From the NCBI RefSeq assembly GCF_001427985.1, contig NZ_LMSA01000004.1, positions 124,604 through 188,603 of the forward strand: a stretch of 64,000 nucleotides of DNA. Direction: 5' to 3'. Positions 27,648-36,639 of this stretch are shown piece by piece; position 1 is the stretch's first letter, and each line of letters opens with the position of its first letter. The notes under the pieces were generated by a model that saw only the letters and a program-made list of their open reading frames with translations, was not told the origin of the DNA and did not search any database. The position numbers were made by a program, and so were the translations under genes. This DNA is from Knoellia sp. Soil729 (lineage in GTDB: Bacteria > Actinomycetota > Actinomycetes > Actinomycetales > Dermatophilaceae).

Positions 27648-28664
27648 TCATGCGTTCCCCGTGGCTGTCGGGGCATGGTCGTGACCGGTTGAACCCAGAG
27701 CAGAGGGATCGTGCCTGACCCCAGCAGCCGCAGGGAATCCACAGCGCCCGGCAGGTTCGCTTCGAGCGTGTTGCGCTCGGCGACGAATGAGCGCAAGAGT
27801 TGCGAGGGTGACCGCGCTGACCAGGACCAGGGCGACCACTGAGGCTTCCGGGCCGAACGCCCCTCCCGTCAGCCAGGTTGGCGCACCAGCGCGAGCGGTG
27901 CTGAGCGCGACGGACTGGCCGAGGTCTCCGCCGGAGACGGCCGCGCCGAACAGGTACCCCTGCGCGAGGTTCCAGGCGGCGTGCACACCGATCGGCAGCC
28001 ACAGCCTCCCGGTCACTACATACATCGCACAGAACATCATCCCCGCCACGGCCACGGTGGCTCCCGACAGGACGGTGGCGCCGTGGTTCGCCATGTGCGG
28101 AGTTGCAAAAACTACTGCGGAGACGACGAACGCTGGCACCGGGCCGAACGCCCGCCACACCAGTCTGAAGAGCAGGGCGCGCATCCACAGCTCCTCGGTC
28201 ACTGCGGCCTGTACTGCAAGGCCGAGCCCGGTCCACACCGGTGCAGTGCCGAGCAGTGTGATGTCGTAGGCGCCGCCCATGGCAAGGATGCCCATGAGCA
28301 CGGTCATCATCGCCAAGCCGAGGAGCGCGCCAGTGAGCAGTTCGGCTGGTGCCGGTCGCAGGGCCAGCTCCTGCGCAGCGCGCGCCTCACCGAGGCGGAC
28401 GGCGATGCCGTAGCAGGCCAGGGCAAGCGCACAAGCACCGACCAGGCCCGTGAGCTGCAGAGGCGCGTTCCCCGGTGAGAGGTGGTCAGCGGCCCACTGC
28501 AGCGGTAGGCCGAACGCCAGGGCGGTGAGGAAGAAGAGCCCCACCAGCCAGGACAGGGCCCGCAGCCAACGCCAGCGGCCGGGGCGGAGCATCCGCCGTT
28601 GGCCCAGCTGAACCGGTGGCACGCCCCAGCGCGGCGGTTCCATGCCTGACTCCGAGGTCATCAT
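27648..28664 (-). CDS. CPBP-family intramembrane glutamic protease (CAAX-like)
   Basis: The 338-residue protein has about eight membrane helices and the Abi/CPBP motifs: EELWMRALLFR (EExxxR, about res. 158), FATPHMANHG and HAAWNLAQGYLFG. The last 40 residues are not protein-like compared with the rest, so the natural C-terminus may have been altered. It overlaps the upstream small gene (TGATGATG). CPBP proteases cleave membrane-bound substrates and include bacteriocin-immunity proteins; the target here is unknown. It is the last gene of a four-gene operon. Confidence 0.85.
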   Translation of the reverse strand: MMTSESGMEPPRWGVPPVQLGQRRMLRPGRWRWLRALSWLVGLFFLTALAFGLPLQWAADHLSPGNAPLQLTGLVGACALALACYGIAVRLGEARAAQELALRPAPAELLTGALLGLAMMTVLMGILAMGGAYDITLLGTAPVWTGLGLAVQAAVTEELWMRALLFRLVWRAFGPVPAFVVSAVVFATPHMANHGATVLSGATVAVAGMMFCAMYVVTGRLWLPIGVHAAWNLAQGYLFGAAVSGGDLGQSVALSTARAGAPTWLTGGAFGPEASVVALVLVSAVTLATLALIRRRAQHARSEPAGRCGFPAAAGVRHDPSALGSTGHDHAPTATGNA

Positions 28665-28900
28665 GACGTGGACCCGGGGTAGGTCGCGGTCACGGAGATC
28701 AGGGTGACGCCGAGGTCGCGAATGCGCGCCAAGGTGCCGTGCAGCGCGGCCTGGTCTGCCACCACCCCCGTGAGAAGGGTGGTGCCGTCCGGGTCGTGAG
28801 CGAGAGCAAGGCCGAACGCGGCCGCCCAGTGCGGGTCGAGGTGTCCGCCGACCCGGATGACATAGGCGTCCGGCCACGCGCCGGGCGTGGAGCGAGTCAC
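28661..28900 (-). CDS. Small conserved protein, 79 residues
   Basis: It begins at GTG 28900, overlapping the preceding stop (GTGA), and its own stop overlaps the start of the CPBP gene. The sequence reads AYVIRVGGHLDPHWAAAFG then GTTLLTGVVADQAALHGTLARIRDLGVTLISV (key part ADQAALHGTLARIRDLG). From memory, short proteins of this type are widespread in actinobacteria next to membrane or multidrug-type genes, with no known function. Tight coupling on both sides makes it a genuine gene. Confidence 0.8.
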   Translation of the reverse strand: MTRSTPGAWPDAYVIRVGGHLDPHWAAAFGLALAHDPDGTTLLTGVVADQAALHGTLARIRDLGVTLISVTATYPGSTS

Positions 28901-29583
28901 GGGGTACCCGCCACTGACACGACAGTCCGGACGCCGGCCCGGGCGTAGCGGTGGATGATGATTTCGGCCACGGCCAGGTTCACCAGCCAGCCAAGTCCCA
29001 AACTGAGGTCCTTGGTGAGGGCAGCAGGGCCGAAGAGTGCCGGTCCGACGCCCAGGGTCACGGTCTGCGTGGCTGCTGCCAGGGCGATGGCGTAGGCCCT
29101 CGTCATCCACGCTTGGTGGGTCGGCACGTCGACGCGGCGGATCGCCGCGACGCCGAGCACGATGCACGCGGCCAGGGCCGAGCCGAAGACGAGCCGCAAG
29201 AGGTACGCGAGATCGCCCGTGCCCGGCTGGCGGGCGTAGAACAACGTCATCCACAGTCCCGAGAGAGCGACGAGCAGGCCGAGGGGCACGAGCAGCTTTC
29301 CGGTCGCCCGGTGCCAGCGGGGGTGTCTGCGGCGCAGGCCTGAGGAGAACTGGAAGGCGCCGAGCACGGCATACGGGACAGCGCTGAGCACATGAATGAA
29401 GACCGGTACGGGTGAGGCAGTCATTCGCGGGTTGGCGGGCAGCAGGAGCGGACCACCGGCGAGCTCGACGAGCCGGAGGGACCCCGCGATGGCCGGGATC
29501 GCGACGATGGCGATGAGGAGGAACGGCACCCACCCGGTCGGCCGAGCCGACCGGATGGGCTTCGTCGGGGTCAGGAGAGTCAT
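28897..29583 (-). CDS. DUF2306-like membrane protein
   Basis: The 228-residue protein has six to seven membrane helices and the DUF2306-type elements: PVFIHVLSAVPYAVLGAFQFSSGLRRRHPRWHRATGKLLV (key HPRWHRATGK), RRVDVPTHQAWMTRAYAI and a membrane His motif near the C-terminus (EIIIHRYAR). These conserved His residues suggest a redox or heme-like site, which is inference. It overlaps genes on both sides by 4 nt. Confidence 0.82.
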   Translation of the reverse strand: MTLLTPTKPIRSARPTGWVPFLLIAIVAIPAIAGSLRLVELAGGPLLLPANPRMTASPVPVFIHVLSAVPYAVLGAFQFSSGLRRRHPRWHRATGKLLVPLGLLVALSGLWMTLFYARQPGTGDLAYLLRLVFGSALAACIVLGVAAIRRVDVPTHQAWMTRAYAIALAAATQTVTLGVGPALFGPAALTKDLSLGLGWLVNLAVAEIIIHRYARAGVRTVVSVAGTP

Positions 29584-30269
29584 CGCGCGCCGGCCGGGTC
29601 GAGCCGTGCGTCGATGGTGCTGGTCGCCGGCTCGAGGGTCGCCGCGCGGTGCTCCCGCCACAGGGACCAGCCGAGACCCATCAGAGCAATGGCGTTCGGC
29701 ACGGCGAACAGGCGCTGGTTGGCCACCGGGAGGAAGAGGGGCGCCAGCGTGGCAAGAGCGGCGACGGCGAGCAGGGCCGCGGCCCAGCGGGCGAGGACGC
29801 CGGCGCGGTACAGGGCGATGCCAAACACCAGTCCGCCAACGATGTAGCCCAATCCCTGGACGCCGTTGAGCGACCCGAACAGGCCGAGGTCTGCGTTGGT
29901 GCTGCCGTTGGTTGCCCGGGCGACCACACCGCCGACGTACTCGGAGGAGCTCTGGGCGATCGTGGGAACGACGACCAACCCGATCGCCTCCACGCAGAGC
30001 ATGGCGAGGTAACCCATGCCGAAGAGCAGGTAGCCGACCAGTCCGAGCAGCCCGATCTGGCGGACCTGGCGCAGGTACATGCCGGTGATGCCGGCGAGCG
30101 CGAGGGTGGCCATCGCGACCTTCATGCCCTGGCGCACCTTCCACTGGGCGGTCTGCACGAAGTCGACGGTGATCTCGGGGTGCTTGACCTGGACCGCGAT
30201 GAACAGCGTGCCCGCGGCAATGGCGGCCAGGCCGGCCGCACGAGTGAGTGTGGTGGTGGTGATCTGCAT
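29580..30269 (-). CDS. DUF4386-like membrane protein
   Basis: The 229-residue protein has about six membrane helices (MQITTTTLTRAAGLAAIAAGTLF start, GYLLFGMGYLAMLCVEAIGLVVVPT, GLGYIVGGLVFGIALYRAGVLARWAA). The family has no known biochemical role. It is the first gene of the four-gene operon (30269 down to 27648). The next gene upstream, in the same direction, is a LuxR-type regulator that is the obvious candidate controller. The 117-bp spacer 30270-30386 should contain the operon promoter. Confidence 0.8.
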   Translation of the reverse strand: MQITTTTLTRAAGLAAIAAGTLFIAVQVKHPEITVDFVQTAQWKVRQGMKVAMATLALAGITGMYLRQVRQIGLLGLVGYLLFGMGYLAMLCVEAIGLVVVPTIAQSSSEYVGGVVARATNGSTNADLGLFGSLNGVQGLGYIVGGLVFGIALYRAGVLARWAAALLAVAALATLAPLFLPVANQRLFAVPNAIALMGLGWSLWREHRAATLEPATSTIDARLDPAGAR

Positions 30270-30386
30270 GACGTCCTCCGTGGTTCCAGGTCGTCCCTGG
30301 CGGATGCCTCGGGACTGTTTGGAAACCTACGAACCTGCAGGGGTCCCGGGCATCACCCGATGATGTGACTGGCTGGGTGAGATCCG

Positions 30387-33095
30387 TCAGCCGGATGTTG
30401 GCGGCATTACGCTGCGCTCACGAGCGCGCATCACGGCGGCCCTGCGGCTGGATACGCCGAGCTTGGTGAAGATGTGTTTGGTGTGTGTGCGCAGGGTGTT
30501 GTGTGAGATGAACAGGGCTCGGGCGATCTCCGGCCCGCGCAGGTCGCTGTCGAGGAGCGCGAGCACCTCGAGCTCGCGCTCGCTCAATTCGTCCACCGAT
30601 GTACTCGGCCGCAGATGTGTCGCAGCGGTGGCCGTTCCAGCCGATGCCAAAAGGCGTTGGGCGTGGTGACTGGTCCGCTGGTGGCGTTGCGCAGCGCGCA
30701 GCAGCTCGGTCATCGGCGTGCCTTCGTCAAGGAAGAGCCGCACGTACCCGTCGGGCTCCGGTGCAAGCTCCCACGCGTCACCCAAGACCATCAGCGCGTC
30801 AGGGCGTCGCCCATGGGCATCAAGCGCCAAGGCCGTGAGCATCCGAATTTCGGTGAGGCTGCGCGCGCGACCCGAGGCCCGCGCGGCCTCGCCGAGCCGC
30901 TCAAGCAGCGCGAGCACGGCGTTGATCGTGTCGCTGTCCGGCTCGTTCCGGTGCGTCGCCACCATGAGGCGCACCAAGGTGAGGTGGTCGTACTCCCGCA
31001 GGTGGCCAACGGGCTCGTCCAGGGATACCCCGCGCTCTTGTGCCCACTCAGCGGCCACCCCATGATCGCCCTCGCAGATCTGGAACCGCGCCCGCAGGGA
31101 CGCGATGGGGCGCAGGTCGGGAAAGAAGCCAGGGCGATAGAGCTGCTCAGCCTGCTGCAGGTGCGCGAATGCTGACGCGAAGTCCCCCGCGGCCCGGGCC
31201 AGCAACGCCTCGGCCACGGAGGACCGGAACAGGCTCTCCGTGATCGCCGTCCCACGGCTGTGCCCGGCAGCGGAGTCCAGGTGTCGGCGGGCGCTGTCCA
31301 GGCCACCGCTTTCGATGTCGAGCTCGGCCAGTGCGACGTCCAGCTCTGCGGCTGCGCGCGCGATCCCTTGTGTCTCGGCCCGTCGAAGTGCCTCGTCGCA
31401 GATCTCGCGGGCCCTGCGTGGTCGGCCGGATGCACGCCACAGGTCCGCGAGCACCACGGTGCCGGTGAGCTCGTCGACCACATTTCCCGCGGCATGCAGG
31501 CTGTGCACTGCTTGCTGGAAGGTGACCAGGGCGCGCGGCACGTCACCCTGCGCCCACGCCGAGAGGCCAAGGAAGCCGGCTGCCCCACCCCGGGCCAGGT
31601 GGTCCTCCGGTGCAGCGAGGTCGAGCGCGACCTGGGCATGCCGAACGGTGGCTTCGATGTCACCGTGCGCCTGGGCGAGGGAGGCCCGGTAGATGGCGAT
31701 CGTCGCCGGGAGTCCAAGCGACTCTTGGGCCAGGGCCTGTCCATCAGTTGGAGCGTCCTGGGCCGCGGCCAGCGCCTCCTCTGCCTCGTCCAGGCGAGAG
31801 CTGACCCCATCGAGGTCACCAGCAACGAGAAGCAAGCCAGCGGAGAGCACGGCGAGTGCCGGCCTGCGCCGGATGACGTCTTCGGGCAGCTGGTGCAACC
31901 ACGTCTGGGCCACCCCTTCCTGCCGCTCCCGCCGGACCGCTGGCATGGCCGCCTCGATGAGTGCTGATGCCCGGTCCAGGTCACCGGCTGCGAGCGCGTG
32001 CCGGATCGCAGGGTCCGCGAGGTCGTGGTTCTCGAACCAGTCGCTGGCGCGCCGATGCAGCAGGGGGATGACCTCGGGCTGTTCGCTGAACAGGCGGGCG
32101 CGCAGCACGTCGGCGAACAGGTGGTGGTAGCGGTACCACTGGCGCTTGTCGTCCAGCGCGACGAGGAAGAGGTTGGCCCGATCCAAGACGCGCAGCATTC
32201 CGTCCGCGCCCTCTCCTCCCATGAGGACGTCGCACAGCGGCGCGCAGAACCGGTCGAGGACAGCGGAGCGCAGCAGGAAGTCGCGCACCACCGGCTTCTG
32301 ATGGGCCAGCACTTCCTCGATGAGGTAGTCGACGACGTATCGGTCGTCACCGGCGAAGCCCTCGATGAAACGGCCAACGTCCGCGTGATCCTGCAACGAG
32401 ATGGCGGCAAGCTGAAGGGCGGCGATCCACCCCTCGGTGCGGTCCTCGAGCGCGCGAACCTGCCCCACGGTGAGTCGAGTGGTGCAGGTTCCTTCGAGGT
32501 ACGCCGCAGTCTCGGCGGCGGTGAAACGCAGGTCGACGGCGCGGACCTCGACCAGCTCACCCCGCGCCCGCCAACGGGCCAGGGCCAGGTCCGGATCAGC
32601 ACGGGTGCACATCACCACATGGGCGTTCGGCGGCAGGTGCTCAACCAGGAAGGTCATGCCCGCTGCCACCTCGGGGTGGTCGGCCAGGTGGTAGTCGTCG
32701 AGCACGAGCAACACCTCGTCGGGACTGTCAGCCAGGTAGTTGACGATTGCGGGCACCATCGCGTCGGCCGAGACCGCCAAGCCAGCCAGCTGTGCTGCGG
32801 GCTCTGTGCCACGTCGCGAGAACGCACCGCGCAGAGCCGTCACAACACCGGTCCAGAACACCGACAGGTCCGCGTCACCGGCATCGAGCGACAGCCAGGC
32901 AACGGCACGGTCGTTCTCCGGGCGCGCCAGCCACGAGGCGACCAGTGTGGTCTTGCCGAAACCGGCCGGGGCCGAGACGAGGGTCAGCCGTCTGGAGGCG
33001 CCGTCCTCGAGGCGGCCAAGAAGGCGATCGCGTGTCACCAGCCCGGGCCGCACCGATGGCACGTACAGCTTGGTCGCCACCATGGGCAGTGTCAC
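30387..33095 (-). CDS. LuxR-family ATP-dependent regulator, MalT-like (LAL type)
   Basis: The 902-residue regulator starts VATKLYVPSVRPGLVTRDRLLGRL and has a Walker A in SAPAGFGKTTLVASWL (about res. 41-56) and a Walker B in EVLLVLDDYHLAD. TPR-like helical repeats follow through the middle (res. 350-800) and the C-terminal LuxR HTH is LSERELEVLALLDSDLRGPEIARALFISHNTLRTHTKHIF (key HNTLRTHTKHIFTKLG). It is an STAND-type signal-integrating activator whose ligand binds the TPR region. GTG 33095 follows TACGGT plus 8 nt. It is likely the activator of the downstream membrane operon. Confidence 0.9.
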   Translation of the reverse strand: MTLPMVATKLYVPSVRPGLVTRDRLLGRLEDGASRRLTLVSAPAGFGKTTLVASWLARPENDRAVAWLSLDAGDADLSVFWTGVVTALRGAFSRRGTEPAAQLAGLAVSADAMVPAIVNYLADSPDEVLLVLDDYHLADHPEVAAGMTFLVEHLPPNAHVVMCTRADPDLALARWRARGELVEVRAVDLRFTAAETAAYLEGTCTTRLTVGQVRALEDRTEGWIAALQLAAISLQDHADVGRFIEGFAGDDRYVVDYLIEEVLAHQKPVVRDFLLRSAVLDRFCAPLCDVLMGGEGADGMLRVLDRANLFLVALDDKRQWYRYHHLFADVLRARLFSEQPEVIPLLHRRASDWFENHDLADPAIRHALAAGDLDRASALIEAAMPAVRRERQEGVAQTWLHQLPEDVIRRRPALAVLSAGLLLVAGDLDGVSSRLDEAEEALAAAQDAPTDGQALAQESLGLPATIAIYRASLAQAHGDIEATVRHAQVALDLAAPEDHLARGGAAGFLGLSAWAQGDVPRALVTFQQAVHSLHAAGNVVDELTGTVVLADLWRASGRPRRAREICDEALRRAETQGIARAAAELDVALAELDIESGGLDSARRHLDSAAGHSRGTAITESLFRSSVAEALLARAAGDFASAFAHLQQAEQLYRPGFFPDLRPIASLRARFQICEGDHGVAAEWAQERGVSLDEPVGHLREYDHLTLVRLMVATHRNEPDSDTINAVLALLERLGEAARASGRARSLTEIRMLTALALDAHGRRPDALMVLGDAWELAPEPDGYVRLFLDEGTPMTELLRAAQRHQRTSHHAQRLLASAGTATAATHLRPSTSVDELSERELEVLALLDSDLRGPEIARALFISHNTLRTHTKHIFTKLGVSSRRAAVMRARERSVMPPTSG

Positions 33096-33103
33096 GAGCG
33101 TTC

Positions 33104-33109
33104 ACCGTA
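33104..33109 (-). promoter_or_regulatory. -10 element TACGGT for the MalT-like regulator
   Basis: TACGGT on the minus strand lies 8 nt before GTG 33095, which suggests a leaderless transcript. Confidence 0.5.
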
Positions 33110-33205
33110 CCCATCACCGTGTGGTCGGCAGTCGCCCCATACTACGCGGCACCCCGCTTCGTGGCCTCCGTTCATCGTGGTTCCCGCCGGCCTTGCCCAC
33201 GACGC

Positions 33206-34483
33206 CTAACGGACACGGTGGATGGGAAGAACAGCAAGGGCTCCCAGGGCAGCGCAGGTGCCCGAGACGAGGTAGAGGACGGAGTAGCTGTTCCCGCTGA
33301 TGGCCAGGATGACCGGTGCGACAGCGGGTGCGAGGGCGAAGGGTAGAGCGCCCGCCATGTTCAGCACTCCGAGATCTTTCGCGGCGGAAGCGGCATCCGG
33401 AAGGACGTCGACAACGAGTGCGAGGTCGACCGCCATGTACATACCGAAGCCCACGCCGCCCAAGCCCATACCGAGCAGGTAGCCACCGGTCCCGCTGGCG
33501 GTCGCGATGATGACCAATGCAGCGGCGTAGATCACAGCAGCGGCCATGACGAAGACCTTGCGGCGTTGCAGTCGATCCGAGAGCTGGCCCGTGATCGGCG
33601 AGGCGATGATCAGAGCTGTCGACTGCACGAGAGTGCCGAGGTAGATCTGGTGGGCAACGTCTGCCACCACGACGCCGAGCTCGTCGATCAGGAAGTAGGC
33701 CTGATACGTGACCAGGAACGCGTACGCCACGATGAGCATGAAACGACTGGTGAAAGCCCACGCGAAGTCGGGGTTGGCCCGGGGGTTGACATAGAAGGTC
33801 CCGGCCAGCTGTTTCAGCGACCATGGCGGCTTGTCGGCTGAGTCGAGCCGCCGGTCCTGAAGCGAGCTGGTGAAGATGCCGACCAGCACGCAACCGACCA
33901 GCAGTGGCGCGAGGAAGGTCATCAGCCGGCTTCCCTCGAAGGCCTGGACGAGGTAGGTGGCGGCCACCGACGCCACCGGAAGGCAGACGCCGAGAATGCC
34001 GGAGACCCGACCCCGCTGCACGGTCGGCACCTGGTCGGGCAGCACCGCGGCCTGGGCCGCGAGCAGGGCGTTGAGGAAGACCTGAGCCATGCACCAGCCG
34101 ACGAGCACCACCCCGATGTTCGGCGCGAGCGCAACCGTGAGTGTGCCAAGGGCGCCCCCGGCGACCCCGACGATCATCCACGGACGTCGCATGCCCAGCC
34201 GAGAGGACGTGCGGTCGCTCAGGCGGCCGAACAGCGGGTTGCTCACGATGGCCAGCAGCGAGCCGACCCCGGTGACGAGGGCCAAGTTCTTGGGTGCATC
34301 GTCGATGCCGACCAGGTCGTTGACCTTCAGCGCCAACGACACCAGCAGCGGGCCCAGGAGGAGCAGCGATCCCCCTGCGTAGGACAGTGCGTACAGAGTG
34401 ACGAACCGCCGCCCGACCTGCGGCGGGTCGAGCATCGCGAGGGCGACGCCGCGATGGTGCAGGTGAGGATCAGGTGCTTCCAT
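33206..34483 (-). CDS. MFS transporter
   Basis: The 425-residue protein has 12 predicted membrane helices. The family loop motif between helices 2 and 3 is visible as NPLFGRLSDRTSSRLGMRRPW, and its repeat in the second half is ITGQLSDRLQRRKVFV. MFS proteins exchange solutes using the proton gradient; the SDRT..RRPW pattern is frequent in sugar/glycoside or unknown-substrate members. ATG at 34483 (MEAPDPHLHH) follows GAGGCAGGCGG and is preferred; ATG at 34501 is in frame. The substrate is not predictable from context. Confidence 0.85.
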   Translation of the reverse strand: MEAPDPHLHHRGVALAMLDPPQVGRRFVTLYALSYAGGSLLLLGPLLVSLALKVNDLVGIDDAPKNLALVTGVGSLLAIVSNPLFGRLSDRTSSRLGMRRPWMIVGVAGGALGTLTVALAPNIGVVLVGWCMAQVFLNALLAAQAAVLPDQVPTVQRGRVSGILGVCLPVASVAATYLVQAFEGSRLMTFLAPLLVGCVLVGIFTSSLQDRRLDSADKPPWSLKQLAGTFYVNPRANPDFAWAFTSRFMLIVAYAFLVTYQAYFLIDELGVVVADVAHQIYLGTLVQSTALIIASPITGQLSDRLQRRKVFVMAAAVIYAAALVIIATASGTGGYLLGMGLGGVGFGMYMAVDLALVVDVLPDAASAAKDLGVLNMAGALPFALAPAVAPVILAISGNSYSVLYLVSGTCAALGALAVLPIHRVR

Positions 34484-34642
34484 ACCGCCTGCCTCGAGCA
34501 TGCATCGCGCCGGTGAGGTGACCAGCATCCGGCAGGCGCAGCGTGCTGCCAATGGCCAATCCGGGGTGGACCGGTCAGAGTTACAGGCGGATCAGGTCGT
34601 GCTCGAGCCGACAGCCGGTATGCCGGTCGGTCACCTGCGCTG

Positions 34643-34936
34643 TCAGCTCTGTGCGCGCTTGGCCAGGAGTCGAGCGCGCCCCTTGTGCAGCTGCGGCATC
34701 AGCAGGTAGATGACGATCGGCACGGCCACAGTGGCCAGCACCAGCGTGCGCAGGATGGATGGCATCATCCCCAACCACCCGCCGAAGGTCAGGTTGATGA
34801 GGGTGAGCGTCGGGAAGACGCAGACCCAGATCATCAGGGCCAGCTCGTGCTTGCTCGGCGGGCCTGGTCGGCGCGGCTCGCCAGCACCCTGCGGCCCCGT
34901 GGGCTGTCCCGGACCGGTCAGCGAGGGGGTGCTCAT
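34643..34936 (-). CDS. Small two-TM membrane protein
   Basis: The 97-residue protein has a Pro/Gly-rich cytoplasmic start, two membrane helices (MIWVCVFPTLTLINLTFGGWL, key FPTLTLINL, and LVLATVAVPIVIYLLMPQL) and a basic tail. It resembles the small DUF2798-like proteins that accompany flavoproteins in actinobacteria, though I am not certain of the family. Its ATG overlaps the stop of the upstream flavoprotein gene (ATGA), so the two are co-translated. Function unknown. Confidence 0.78.
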   Translation of the reverse strand: MSTPSLTGPGQPTGPQGAGEPRRPGPPSKHELALMIWVCVFPTLTLINLTFGGWLGMMPSILRTLVLATVAVPIVIYLLMPQLHKGRARLLAKRAQS

Positions 34937-35868
34937 GCGCGCACCCCGTGCCGGGCATCGCGAACGGCGTTGCGCACGTCCTCGTCGACGAGCTCGGCGT
35001 TGAGCGCGATGGCAGCCGCCGATCCTTCGCCCGCCGCGGTGATCACCTGGGCGCGGGCGTTGGCGACGTTGCCGGCGACGCGCACGCCGGGGATCGACGT
35101 GGCACCATGCTCACCGGTGATCACCCACCCTGAGTCGTCGACCTCGCAACCGAGTCGGAGCAAGAGGTCGACATGGGGCACGAAGCGCGGTGGCACGAAC
35201 ACGGCCTCGCAGGCCACGACCGTCCCACCGTCAACGGCGATGCCCGTCAGCCGGTCGTCCTGGACGACGACGTGGTCGACGGCCTCTTCCACCACCGTGA
35301 TCCCCCGGGCAAGCAGCTGGGTGCGCTCGGCGTTGGTCAAGGTCTCCTTCGGGGCGAACATCGTCACCTCACCCGACCACTGCCTGACGACCTGCGCGTA
35401 GCCCACCGTCTGGGGCCCGTTCCAGATGATGCCGAGTCGCTGGTCGCGCACCTCCCAGCCGTGGCAGTAGGGGCAGTGCAGGACGTCGCGCCCCCACCGC
35501 TCCCGCAGGCCGGGGATCTCGGGCAGCTCGTCGCGCAGGCCGGTCGTGACGAGCAGCCGTCGGGCACCGAGTCGTTCACCGCCCTCGAGCAGCACCTGGA
35601 AGCCGTCGGCGCCGCAGCGCACGACCTCCAAGGCCACGCCGCGCCGGATCTCACCTCCATAGCCCTCCACCTCACGGCGACCGGTCTCGAGGAGGAGAGC
35701 GGGCGGCATACCGTCGCGGGACAGGAAGCCGTGCATGTGCGCGGCCGGAGCGTTGCGCGGCTCCCCCGCATCGATGACGAGGACCCGGCGGCGGGCCCGG
35801 CTGAGGACGAGGGCGGCCGAGAGTCCGGCGGCTCCGCCTCCGATGATGATGGTGTCGTAGGAGTTCAT
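34933..35868 (-). CDS. Thioredoxin-reductase-like FAD/NAD(P) oxidoreductase
   Basis: The 311-residue flavoprotein has the FAD GxGxxG motif (IIIGGGAAGLSAALVLSRARR), the redox-like CxxC motif in HCPYCHGWEV (about res. 134), the NAD(P)-region LGIIWNGPQTVGYAQVVRQW (altered GxG motif), and the C-terminal FAD motif VAGNVANARAQV. The CPYCHGWEV form is typical of the actinobacterial branch rather than TrxB. It is divergent from an XRE-cupin regulator with an 80-bp spacer, a common regulator-target layout, so that regulator probably controls it. Confidence 0.88.
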   Translation of the reverse strand: MNSYDTIIIGGGAAGLSAALVLSRARRRVLVIDAGEPRNAPAAHMHGFLSRDGMPPALLLETGRREVEGYGGEIRRGVALEVVRCGADGFQVLLEGGERLGARRLLVTTGLRDELPEIPGLRERWGRDVLHCPYCHGWEVRDQRLGIIWNGPQTVGYAQVVRQWSGEVTMFAPKETLTNAERTQLLARGITVVEEAVDHVVVQDDRLTGIAVDGGTVVACEAVFVPPRFVPHVDLLLRLGCEVDDSGWVITGEHGATSIPGVRVAGNVANARAQVITAAGEGSAAAIALNAELVDEDVRNAVRDARHGVRA

Positions 35869-35946
35869 GTCGTCAACATTCCTCGCGGCCGAACCATGTG
35901 ACAACATCCGTTGCTGTTTCCGGGACGTCGGGTGTGCAATGGGTCC

Positions 35947-36525
35947 ATGAGCCCTCCAGACTTCCGTGCGGCCCTTGACCGGGTTGGCCCTCGAATCAAG
36001 GCGATTCGCGCACAACGCGGCGTCACCTTGGCCGCCCTCGCCGAGGTGACAGGCATCTCCAAGAGCACGTTGTCCCGGCTCGAGACGGGACAGCGCAAGG
36101 CCAGCCTCGAGCTGCTGCTGCCGTTGGCCCAGGCCTACCAGGTGCCCCTCGACGACCTCGTGGGTGCACCCGACGTCGGCGACCCGCGGGTGCGCCTCAA
36201 GCCGCACAAGGTGCACGGTCGGACGGTGCTGCCCCTCACCCGTCAACCGGGAGGGTTGCAGGCGTGGAAGATCGTCGTCCCCCGGACGCAGCGCACCCCC
36301 GAGCTCAAGCAGCACGAGGGCTACGAGTGGCTCTACGTCCTGTCGGGGCGGATGCGCCTGGTGCTCGGCGACCTCGACCTGGTCCTGGGGTCGGGCGAGG
36401 TGGCGGAGTTCGACACGCACGTGCCGCACTGGTTCGGCAGCACTGGGGACTCGGCGGCGGAGGTGCTCAGCCTGTTCGGGCCGGAGGGAGAACGCGTGCA
36501 CGCCCGGGCCAGGACGACGGACTGA
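35947..36525 (+). CDS. XRE-family regulator with C-terminal cupin
   Basis: The 192-residue protein has an N-terminal XRE HTH (RIKAIRAQRGVTLAALAEVTGISKSTLSRLETGQRKASL, key ISKSTLSRLETGQRK) and a C-terminal cupin barrel (ELKQHEGYEWLYVLSGRMRLVLGDLDLVLGSGEVAEFDTHVPHWF; key HEGYEWLYVLSGR and HVPHWFG). This is the usual ligand-sensing repressor layout. The start at ATG 35947 was chosen because the HTH begins directly afterwards. It probably autoregulates and controls the divergent flavoprotein operon. The ligand is unknown. Confidence 0.9.
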   Translation: MSPPDFRAALDRVGPRIKAIRAQRGVTLAALAEVTGISKSTLSRLETGQRKASLELLLPLAQAYQVPLDDLVGAPDVGDPRVRLKPHKVHGRTVLPLTRQPGGLQAWKIVVPRTQRTPELKQHEGYEWLYVLSGRMRLVLGDLDLVLGSGEVAEFDTHVPHWFGSTGDSAAEVLSLFGPEGERVHARARTTD

Positions 36526-36639
36526 CGCGGACCAAAAGCACCTTCCCGGCCGCTCGCTTGCCGTCCAGCCGCACTGCTGGCCCGGTCCCGATTTCGACGT
36601 TTCGCTGCGCCGTGGTCCACCTAATGCCACCTTGTCCTC

